From: Lachnospiraceae bacterium OF09-6
Lineage (GTDB): Bacteria; Bacillota; Clostridia; Lachnospirales; Lachnospiraceae
Length of the DNA: 13,250 nt
Reading direction: 5' to 3'
NCBI GenBank assembly: GCA_003435055.1
Contig: QUMM01000046.1
Span: 1-13,250 of the forward strand
The notes under the pieces were generated by a model. That model saw only the letters and a program-made list of their open reading frames with translations, was not told the DNA's origin and did no database searches. The position numbers and the translations under genes are program-made. This document shows positions 1 through 8,900 of the stretch, one piece after another; the first letter of the stretch is position 1, and every line of letters begins with the position of its first letter.

Positions 1-111
1 AATATATATATGTTCCTTCAATACTATTTTTATATCCTTTTTTAAAATTAATACAATATATATATGTTCCTTCAATACTATTTTTATATCCTTTTTTAAA
101 ATTAATACAAT
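1..111. repeat. Exact 54-bp in-frame tandem duplication
   Basis: Positions 1-57 are identical to 55-111, a tandem repeat of period 54 bp present at least twice and possibly continuing beyond the window. The match ends at 112. Since 54 is a multiple of three, it duplicates 18 codons of the small gene starting at 184 without breaking the frame. It may be a real recent duplication or an assembly artefact at a contig end. Confidence 0.9.
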
Positions 112-184
112 TCCACCCTACTTCTCCCAGTTTACTACATATTTCTTTTTTTATATATTTCTCCAATGCTGTTGTTGACAACAT
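1..184 (-). CDS. Putative immunity protein of the TNT toxin (partial, runs off the window)
   Basis: A minus-strand frame opens with ATG at 184 and stays open for 61 codons to the window edge, so only the N-terminus is visible. It is preceded by AGAGG at 198-194 with 9 nt spacing. That site lies inside the last codons of the toxin gene, whose stop is at 193-191, so only 6 nt separate the two genes and translation is probably coupled. The protein begins MLSTTALEKYIKKEICSKLG and then contains an exact 18-residue repeat (residues 26-43 and 44-61). I do not recognise the family. The immunity role is inferred purely from position: in polymorphic toxin loci the gene directly after the toxin tip normally encodes the cytoplasmic protein that neutralises it, here by blocking NAD+ hydrolysis. 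The composition is very AT-rich, like the adjacent toxin tip, which suggests that toxin and partner moved together. Confidence 0.6.
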   Translation of the reverse strand, partial: MLSTTALEKYIKKEICSKLGEVGWNCINFKKGYKNSIEGTYIYCINFKKGYKNSIEGTYIY

Positions 185-190
185 CTTAAT

Positions 191-2932
191 TCACCTCTTT
201 TCATTTGGATAAATGTAGCCTTCTTTAACCAACTGTTTTATAGGCATTGGTAATTTATATTGTATTCCGCCGCCTGCTGATTCACCCCATGCTGCAATTT
301 GAGCCTGTATTGTTTGGGGTATCTCTTTTGCAACCACAAATTCTCGATAAATAGATGGATCCGTTGTTGGGGGAAGAGATAGTTTGCTTGCGTCAACTCC
401 TGTTTGTGTAACAAAATCACTATTATCCCCAATCTTTCCATATCGCCCTAAAATCTCTCCAGGTTTTAATATAATTACCTTTTCTGTTCCTGGAATAGCT
501 CCATCATTTGGTGGATAATTTAATGAGCCATCTTTATTATACCAACTTCGATTTTGCCCACTTTTTTTAACTACGCTTCCTCGTATATCATTAATATTCT
601 CAACTATCGCACCTATAGCTCCTATTCCAAATACGATACCGCCTTCCAGAATTTCGCCCCATCCATTCTGCATAGCATGATTTACATTCTTATATGGATT
701 CTTATCATAGCGCTTTTTCAGTTCATATAGTGATCGTGGTGATATTTCATATGGTGATGTATCCAGTCCAACAGCTACCAGCCCATTCTGCATGGCATTT
801 AAGAGGGCATCTCCATATCCATCCTTGACATTTCCATTTACCAGTTCCTGTAGGAATAAGATTTTCAGACTCTCATTATTTACACTCAGATCTACCAGAT
901 TAATGCGTTTCTTTGCCTTCAGTTCTTCCTGCAGCATCCGGTATGCTTCATCCATCTTATCCGGATCCTGCCACCATCTTCCACTAAAGAAACCATCCTT
1001 TCGGTTCCAGAAGTTTTTATAGGAATATGTCTTGGTCTTCGTTGCTTTCGGTTTCTGGACGGCTTTGCAGGAATTGACCTGCCTGGACTTTGCTGCCTGT
1101 TTTTCTGCCACTTTATTCGTCATGTACTGATGGGTTGGTGACAAAAATGGAGTCCTTACCGTATTATTATAGCGGCTGGATTTTTCGTTTTTCCTGGATG
1201 TGTTCTGATTGCTTCTTGCAGTATCAGACATCATCTTATTGTTCTTTGCCGGACTGGTGGACAATTCCAGTGTTGGCTGATAGCGGTATGGCGCCCGGCT
1301 TGGAATGTTCACATACTGTCCGGTGCCATTACGTTCCTTGTAATTAACGACCGTAACCTTATTCTTTCCAGAAACTGCAGTTGCTGTTTTCTTTCTGTTT
1401 CCAACTGTATTCTTTCCGGTATTACCGCTTTTTGCTGTTTTTCCAAAGGCTGCCGCGGTCTTCTTCACCGGTGCTGTTACAGTGGATGATGTCCTGCTTC
1501 TGACAGTCGTCTGTCCAGATGTCTTTTTCGCTGTACCTGCTGTTCCTGATTTCTGACCGGAAGCATAAGACTTTGTACCAAAATTGCGTCCGCTTCCGCC
1601 ACCATATGTACGTTTCAGGAATTCTCCATCCGGGTCATGATAGTTCACAGGATCATCTTCCACATACAGATACCGGTTCAGGGACAATGGACCGTACTGC
1701 TCCGCAGGAGCACTGTCTTTCTGGCTGAAGCGCATCATGGCCGGTTCATAATACCTTGCTCTTAAGTATACCATGCCGGAAGCTGTATGGTAGTCTTCTC
1801 CATTATAACCCAGAAAAGTTCCTTTTGCCAGACGTTCCTGTCCTGCCATGCTTTCATCTGTCAGGCTTCCGTAAGGGGTATAGCTGTAAGACCCGGTATT
1901 TTCCCCATACAGGCTTTTAATAATGCTTCCCCTTCCATCATACAGCCAGATTTCCCGTTCTCCGTTCTGGTTTTCGGCATACAGATGGCTGTTCAGCCCA
2001 TAAATATAATCGGTAGTCTCCCCGTCTGTGGTTTCACTGGCAAGCTGCGGATAGACACAGGTCAGGTCATAAATATACCTGGTGGTATGTTCTTCTCCCT
2101 CTTCCTCTTTTTCTGTATTTTCCTCTGTTTTCCCTTCTGCCAGTGCTTCCAATGTCAGACGGCTGCGGGAACCATGCTCTTTCTTTTCCCACAGCACATG
2201 GTCCACAGTATAAGTATAAGATACCTCATATCCATCGTAGCCGTGGTATGTTTCCAGAAGCCCATCCGGGTTATAGGTATAAAGATCTTTTTTGTCCCCA
2301 AGTGTCTTAGCTGCCAGGCGACCGTTCTGGTCGTATTCATACTGCACCGTACCGGCTGCCCCGCTGTAGCTGGAAAGCTGGTTTTCTTCGCCATATGCCA
2401 TGGTAACGGCAGTGGATCCGGACGCATCTTTCTTTATGAGGGATGTCATGTTTCCCACGCTGTCATAAGCATAGCTTTCTTCCAGTCCGTCACTTCTGCT
2501 CCAGCCTGTCAGTTTCCCTGCTTCATCATAAACGTAAGACTGGGATACTGTTTTCCCCGCTTCCGTCCGCTCCTCCTTCGTCATTCTGCCGGCAGCATCA
2601 TAGGTGTAAGACAACTTTAAATCTGCGCCTCCCGTGGTAACAGAAGTCAGTATCCGGCCGTCCCCGTCATAAGTGTATTCCGTATGGGTATCTGCCGTAT
2701 CATAAGCGGTTACATTTCCGGAAATGTCATATTCATAGGATCCGGTTTCCTCATCCCCGTCCATGACAGAAAGCAGCCGTCCACAGGAATCATAAGTATA
2801 GGAAATCTGTTTTCCATCCGGGTAAGTAACCTCAGATAATGTTCCGTCTTCCGCATACTCATATTTCATGGTGCTTCCGTCCGGATATACCATCTCAGCA
2901 AAATTTCCATATGCATCACTGTGATATTCCAT
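191..2932 (-). CDS. C-terminal part of the RHS toxin: YD repeats, RHS core and TNT (NAD+ glycohydrolase) toxin domain
   Basis: A 913-residue frame that continues the giant RHS protein after a frame break near 3013. The ATG at 2932 is only the first Met in the frame; the sequence before it (from about 3012) still matches the repeat pattern and no good ribosome binding site is seen. Residues 1 to about 370 are YD repeats. Residues about 385-432 are the RHS core (YLRARYYEP, RFSQKD, LNRYLYVEDDP, DPDGEF), where such proteins close their shell around the toxin. A Lys/Thr/Ser-rich linker follows (about 435-640), then a variable pre-toxin segment with a hydrophobic stretch (about 760-778). Residues about 795-913 resemble the TNT domain of Mycobacterium tuberculosis CpnT, which hydrolyses NAD+: the YPPNDG start, GRYG with Arg830, an LPP motif, and GGGIQYKLPM with Gln891, then a Leu-x3-Gly ending. 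Arg830 and Gln891 fall where catalytic Arg and Gln lie in that family. A secreted, contact-dependent antibacterial NADase is the likely role. As read, this fragment has no start or export signal of its own. Confidence 0.85.
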   Translation of the reverse strand: MEYHSDAYGNFAEMVYPDGSTMKYEYAEDGTLSEVTYPDGKQISYTYDSCGRLLSVMDGDEETGSYEYDISGNVTAYDTADTHTEYTYDGDGRILTSVTTGGADLKLSYTYDAAGRMTKEERTEAGKTVSQSYVYDEAGKLTGWSRSDGLEESYAYDSVGNMTSLIKKDASGSTAVTMAYGEENQLSSYSGAAGTVQYEYDQNGRLAAKTLGDKKDLYTYNPDGLLETYHGYDGYEVSYTYTVDHVLWEKKEHGSRSRLTLEALAEGKTEENTEKEEEGEEHTTRYIYDLTCVYPQLASETTDGETTDYIYGLNSHLYAENQNGEREIWLYDGRGSIIKSLYGENTGSYSYTPYGSLTDESMAGQERLAKGTFLGYNGEDYHTASGMVYLRARYYEPAMMRFSQKDSAPAEQYGPLSLNRYLYVEDDPVNYHDPDGEFLKRTYGGGSGRNFGTKSYASGQKSGTAGTAKKTSGQTTVRSRTSSTVTAPVKKTAAAFGKTAKSGNTGKNTVGNRKKTATAVSGKNKVTVVNYKERNGTGQYVNIPSRAPYRYQPTLELSTSPAKNNKMMSDTARSNQNTSRKNEKSSRYNNTVRTPFLSPTHQYMTNKVAEKQAAKSRQVNSCKAVQKPKATKTKTYSYKNFWNRKDGFFSGRWWQDPDKMDEAYRMLQEELKAKKRINLVDLSVNNESLKILFLQELVNGNVKDGYGDALLNAMQNGLVAVGLDTSPYEISPRSLYELKKRYDKNPYKNVNHAMQNGWGEILEGGIVFGIGAIGAIVENINDIRGSVVKKSGQNRSWYNKDGSLNYPPNDGAIPGTEKVIILKPGEILGRYGKIGDNSDFVTQTGVDASKLSLPPTTDPSIYREFVVAKEIPQTIQAQIAAWGESAGGGIQYKLPMPIKQLVKEGYIYPNEKR
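251..550 (-). other. TNT NAD+ glycohydrolase toxin domain
   Basis: This is the effector tip of the RHS protein. Visible family marks, in order, are YPPNDG near the domain start, the basic GRYG motif (Arg codon at 443-445), a Leu-Pro-Pro segment, an Ala-Trp-Gly segment where the family often has APWF, and GGGIQYKLP (Gln codon at 260-262). In characterised TNT proteins these regions form the NAD+ pocket, and the Gln and Arg are needed for hydrolysis of NAD+ to nicotinamide and ADP-ribose. The pattern is intact, so the tip itself shows no sign of decay. Confidence 0.8.
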
Positions 2933-5900
2933 CTTTCCAGATTCATTTTCCCCGGAAAGCAGGATGCCGTTTTCATCCCTGGTAAAAGAAGCAGCCGTAT
3001 TCCCGTTATGCTGATGGAAAGCAGGTTCCCATATGCATCATAGCTGTACCCTGTCTCAGTTCCGTCAGGTGCTGTTTCCTTTAACAGCCGTCCATCTGGA
3101 GCGCTCTCATACTGGACCGTGCTTTTTCCTTCTTCAGCAATGGTAAGGTTTCCGTAGCTGTCATATGTATAATCACGCCCTCTGCCGGCAGCATCCACAG
3201 CACGGGTGATCTGGTCTTCACTGTCATACCCATAAGTGGTAGTATTTCCGAGTGCATCGGTAATGCTGGTCATTCTTCCAGCTTCATCATATCCATACTC
3301 ATACCAGACACCATTTCGTTCTTCCCCGGAGAGTCTGCCTGCTTCATTATACTGGAAGCTGCAGCTTTCCCCGTCCGGTCCGGACGCATCTGTTATTCTT
3401 CCGTTCTGGTCATAGGTATACTGGTAGGGATTACCAGCTTCATCTGTTGCACCGACAATCAGCCCGTCTTCATTCAGGCTGTATTCTGTACGTGCGCCAT
3501 TTTCTTCTCTTGCGGTCACCTGCCCCGCCGCATCGTATTCATAGTAAATACTGCTTTCCTGGCTTAATTCTGCCACGCATCTTCCGGCCTCATCATACAG
3601 ATAATCGGTAACCAGTCCGTCATATGCGGTCTTTTCCTGCAGCTGTCCCAGTTCATCATAAGAATAGATATCTTTTGTTCCATCTGCATACAGCGTTTCC
3701 AGCAGACGGCCTGCAGGATCGTATGTATAGTGGACTGTGTTCCCATCCCCGTCTGTCACATCCGACACATTTCCAGGCAGGTCATAACTGTACGACAGAA
3801 TACTTCCATCCGACTCGGAAGCAGCTATACGGCCATAGCTGTCATATGAATAATGCGTTACTGATCCAGAAGCTTTTCTTTCCTCCACAAGCTGTCCGGC
3901 TTCATTATAGGTCCAGGTATCCGTCCCGGAAGGAACCGTCTCACTGGTCTTATTCCCAAGCGCATCATAGGTGATCTGCATACTTTGCCCCAGCGCATCG
4001 GTAATGCCGGTGCAGTTGCCCGCTGCATCATAGGTATAGGAAACCGTGTTTCCAAGGCTGTCGGTTTCTGTCAGTGTATGTCCTGCCGCATCATAAGTAT
4101 AGGTTTTTCTGGTTCCATCTGGAAGAAGCTGTTCTGTCAGGTTGTCATCCTGGTCATAGGTACTGGATGTTACCGTTCCGGATGGTTTTTGTTCTTCTGT
4201 TAAATTGCCATTCCCGTCATAAGCATAAACCGTTGTGTTTCCATTCTGGTCTGTTTGTGATACACAGTTTCCCATACTGTCATAGGTATAACGGATTACT
4301 CCGCCCAGTTCATCTGTTACTGTCTCCAGGCTGCCATTCTGGTTATAGGCAAAGGTTACTGTATGGTCTTCCGCATCAGATTTGGACAGCATATGCCCGT
4401 TCCCGTCATAGGTGTAGTAATAGGATATACCGGACACATCTTCTGTAAAGATGACATTTCCTGCCAGGTCATAGGCGTAGCTTTCCCGGCTTCCATCTGC
4501 ATAAGAATGAGCCAGCACCCTTCCCATGCTGTCATATTCCGTCTGTTCTACGAGTGTCCCATTCAGGTATTCAGCCGTGACATTCCCTTCCCCGTCATAT
4601 TCATAGCTGTGGGTTTCGCCAGATGCCGCAGTATATCCGGTCATGTATCCGGTTATGGCATCATAAGCATAAATTTCTTTTGCCCCGGTCGGCAGAAGCT
4701 TTTCGGTCATCTGTCCGCTTCCGTCATAAGTATAGGCAGTGACATTTCCCAATGGGTCTGTTTCCGTCAGGACATTGCCGTTCCGGTCATAGGTATAGAC
4801 AGTTGTATTTCCAAGCCGGTCTGTGCTGGAAAGCAGATTTCCATTACCGTCAAAAGAAGCCAGTTCTTCCGTGCCGTCAGGATAACCGGTCTGTATGCAC
4901 CGTCCCATGGCATCATAAGTATAGGTAATGGTATTGCCATTCCGGTCTGTTGCGGAGATTTCATTTCCCCGTTCATCATAAACAGAGATATCTTCACTTC
5001 CGTCAGGATACCTGACCGCTGTCTGGTTGCCTGACGCATCATAGACATAGGATGTCACCGTACCATCCGGTGCAGTTTTGCTGATACAGTTGCCTGCCGC
5101 GTCATAAGCGTAAGAGCTGACATTTCCCAGAGGGTCTGTTTCCGTCAGGACATTCCCATTCTGGTCATAAGTGTAGGCTGTGGTATACCCCTCACCATCA
5201 GTAACTGTGGATAAATTTCCATCCTGGTCATAGGTACGGATTTCTTCCCCGCCATCAGGGTAACTGGTTTTCATCAGACGGTTCTCTGTATCATAGGTAT
5301 AAACTGTGGTATGTCCATTGCCATCCGTCTCTTCTGTCAGATTCCCCTGGCTGTCATAGCTCCGCCCCATGCGGCTGCCATCTGCCAGTACGGTTTCGGT
5401 CAGATTTCCTTTATCATCATACGCAAAAGAGGTCAGGCGCCCTTCCCCGTCCGTACGGGAAACCATGTTTCCGTTTTCATCATAGGTATAACAGTATTCC
5501 TTTCCTTCCGCATCTTTTTCCCGTACGGTCCTTTTCTGGTCATCATACCATATCTCACTCTGGCTGCCGGATGCATCGGTTGCTATTGTATGGTCTTTTT
5601 CATAAGCAATCGTATATTCCCCGCCCAGTGCATCTTTCTGGAAAATAACACGTCCTTTGCTGTCATAGGAGTTTTCTGCCTGCACGGTTCCGGATGCATC
5701 CATCCAGGAAATCATACGTCCCTGACTGTCATACCGGTATTTTACTGTATGGCCAAGTGGATCCGTCACTTCGGTCAGTTCATTTCCATCATAAGTATAA
5801 ACAATGGCTGCCTCTCCCGGCAGAGCCGCCCCGGTTATATGCCCCTGTGCATCTGTATCAAAAGTAATTTCCGTTCCGTCTGAAATGCATAATTTTACCA

Positions 5901-8900
5901 GGACACCCCTGTTATCCCTTTCCAGTGTCGTGCTGCGTCCCTGCTTTTCTATTCTGTCCAGCAGTCCAAAATGTCCAAATGTATAGACGGTTCCTTCTGC
6001 AGTTGTAACGGTGAAACCATTTTCTTCCTTTTGAAATACAAGATGGTCTGCCGTGCTGCATACATAGCCATTTTGTTCCTCTGACCATCGGAACAGCACG
6101 AGCGCCCCATCCCATTTCCGGTAACCGACCGTACCATCACTGTAAAGAGTCAGGAACTGGGTATATTCCGTAGACCAGCCAGCCCCAAACGGACCGTCTG
6201 TAGTGTCTGACATAGAGTTGTAAGTACGCAGAATATCTGCCAGTACGGTTTCTCCCTGCGTTCTCTGCCAGTCGGACGCTTCCAGTATGTAATTTCCTGT
6301 ATTAAAGTTTACCGGCTCAAATCCCAGGGCGCACACTTTGTTTCTGCCCAGCAGTGCCTGATCCAGTGCCCGGTCATCTGATGGCGGTTCCTGGTCTGTA
6401 CGGAAGGTCGTATTTCCACCATACAGGGAGGACAGCTGCTCATCTTGCTGATAGTCCTTCAGGTCTATTTTTGCCCCTTCTTTCGTATCCGGCTTTACCG
6501 TAAATGCCTCCGCTTTTACTTTTTCGCTTTCCCTTCTGGCATACGGCGCAATACTGGATACGGTGTAATCCATGACCGTAGATACTTCATAAACGGCTCC
6601 TTTATGGTAATCCGTATCTGTCCAGGAAGTTCCTGCTGTCTCTGCGATTTTCTTTCCATCACGGTATATCTGGAACGTCTGTCTATGGCTTGCGGTACTG
6701 TCGCCTTTCCCGCCATCTTTCCAGGAAAGTTCGTATTTCTTCTCCCCGGTATCTCCATAGTCTTTTGCTGTAACACGGACTGGCTCTTTTACAAGGTCTG
6801 CTTCTGTCTGGAAAGCCCCGACATAATAAGCAGTCAGCTCCCATCCTGACAGTGTACAGCCATTTGCCGCTTCTCCTTTTATCATAAGGCGGCTGGAAGT
6901 TTCCGGTAAAACCGTTATTTCTCCCGCTGCTATTTCCTGCCAGTCGGCTCCTCCATCCACAGAATAGAAGTAAGAGGCTTTCCCGGCATTTCCATACAGA
7001 TCCCTTGATGCAGCAAGGAAACGGAATGCAGCTATCGGTTTATCCGCCATAATTTCTTTATGGACTGCTTCAGATACCCCATCCAGTTCTTCCCGGAACA
7101 GCTCTTCTGTCGATGCCCTGCTGGCCATAATTCTCCCATCAGAAACCAGCAGGCCGGACAAAGATCCTTTCCTGCCTTCCTGGATATAGCGTATATCGGC
7201 ATGTCCGTCCGATACCGTCCAGTTCTGTCTGCCCTCTAAGAACCAGTCTACATTTCCTGCATCAGCGTTTTCCAGTGTACTTTGAATTTTTTCCAGTGCA
7301 TGCTCCGCTTTCCCAGGTCCCGTAATCCTGAAATCTTCCGCATTTTTTATCAGCCTTGCTGTAACGGTTTTTGGATTCATCTCGATTACGCCGGCAATAC
7401 TCATGCGGTACAGTTCCGGCCTGTTTTCCCCATCATTATGGAACTGTACACGGATTTGCACCTGTACCTGCGGCTTTCCAAATGCTGCATCCACATCCGG
7501 CTGGATTTCCTTCCAGCTGTTTCCACCGTCAGTGCTGTATTCATAAGTAATACTGCTCTCCCCAGGCGTATATCCGGTTACGTCCAGCCGCAGCCCCATC
7601 ATATCTTTTGCTGCAGTATAAACCTCACTTATCCAGCTGTCCCCGCTTTCCGCAGGGCGTCCTTTTTCCCACAGTTCTTCCATCAGCATCTGGCTTCCCA
7701 AACCACTGCTGTATCTTGCTGCTCCATCTGCGCCACGGCTGACAATGCTAACCGTATGGGTACTTCCTTCCGGCCAGCAGACACTGTCCAGGAGGAAGGC
7801 ACCTCCAGAACATTCCTCTGCCAGCTTCCCGTCCAGATAGATCCAGGATGCCTCCTCCTGTCCAGAGTCTGTATACGCATAGCTGCCCGCTGTCTGTGCT
7901 GTCTCTGACAGTTCCGGTATTTCTATGTTTATGGTCGGGGTAAATGCAGACATGGAACCGCCGACACGGATCAGTACCCGTTTATCTTCTGTCTGGTTTC
8001 CTGCCTCATCTTCCGCCATAAGCGTGATGGTAACATGTTCCCCATCTTCATAACCGGAAAGATCCAGTATTCCAAGCTGGCCTGCCTGAAGCTCTTCTGT
8101 TCCGGATGCAAGCAGTTGCTCACTGCCATCCCCCCCGGCTGCTGTCAGCTTCCATTCCTTCAGATGTTTTTCTGTGATGCTTCCCCGGATTTCTATTTCT
8201 CCGTCTGCCAGTGCTTTATCAGAAGGGGATAAAATAACCGCTTCAGGCTTTGTGGTATCTCTTTTCCAGACCAGTGTCTGTTCTTCTGACCGGTTTCCAG
8301 CCTGATCCTCTGCTGCGAAACTGACTGTGTGCTCACCGTCTTCCAGGTTCGATAAATCTAGGCGTATGCTTCCATCCGTATCTTTTTCTTCTGTATCCAG
8401 CCATTCTCCGTCTATTGCATAACAAATCTTCGCAATGCCGCTTGTGGCATCAGAAGCACCTTTCCAGGAAAGGATCCCTGTATCCTCTGCGCTCCATCCT
8501 ATGTTATCCAGTGAAACACTTCCGGCTTGGGGTGCAGTGCGGTCAATATACAGTGCAGTCTCTGCTTCTGGTCCGTAATTTCCTGTAGTGTCCTTTCCAC
8601 GCATACTTATAGTATGGCTTCCGTCCTCCAGATTTCCAGTATCCAGTGTATACCCGGTCCATGATCCTTCCGTTTTTCCGGTATCCTGCCATGTTTCTCC
8701 ATCTATGGACAGTTCAATGCGTTCTATCGCAGTCACATCCTGCATGCCGCTCCACGAAAGATCTGCATCCATACTGTTTGTCCAGCCAGACGGATCCACT
8801 GATATCCGGTGTCCTTCCGGTCCGTTTCGGTCTACATAAAAGTACGTTCCTTTTGCAAGCCCTGTATTTCCCTGCCCGTCTTTTCCCCGTACATATACCG

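Noticed and set aside
663..798. Two copies of an Ala-Met-Gln-Asn-Gly coding motif with similar DNA, 119 bp apart
   Set aside because: The similarity covers only about 15 bases and the surrounding residues differ; it is too short to call a repeat.
1787..2620. Long plus-strand open frame (277 codons) opposite the RHS gene, and similar ones at 4363-5034, 5311-5883 and 7282-7908
   Set aside because: These lie antisense to repetitive coding sequence, show no recognisable domains or ribosome binding sites, and their composition follows from reading YD-repeat or other coding codons backwards.
3007..3018. Programmed ribosomal frameshift joining the two RHS frames
   Set aside because: No slippery heptamer or clear downstream stimulatory structure is seen, and the repeat pattern is restored by a simple one-base change, so deletion or sequencing error is more likely.
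3012..5820. CRISPR array or satellite repeat
   Set aside because: The regular spacing is the codon-level period of YD repeats in one open frame; units are diverged and there are no spacers.
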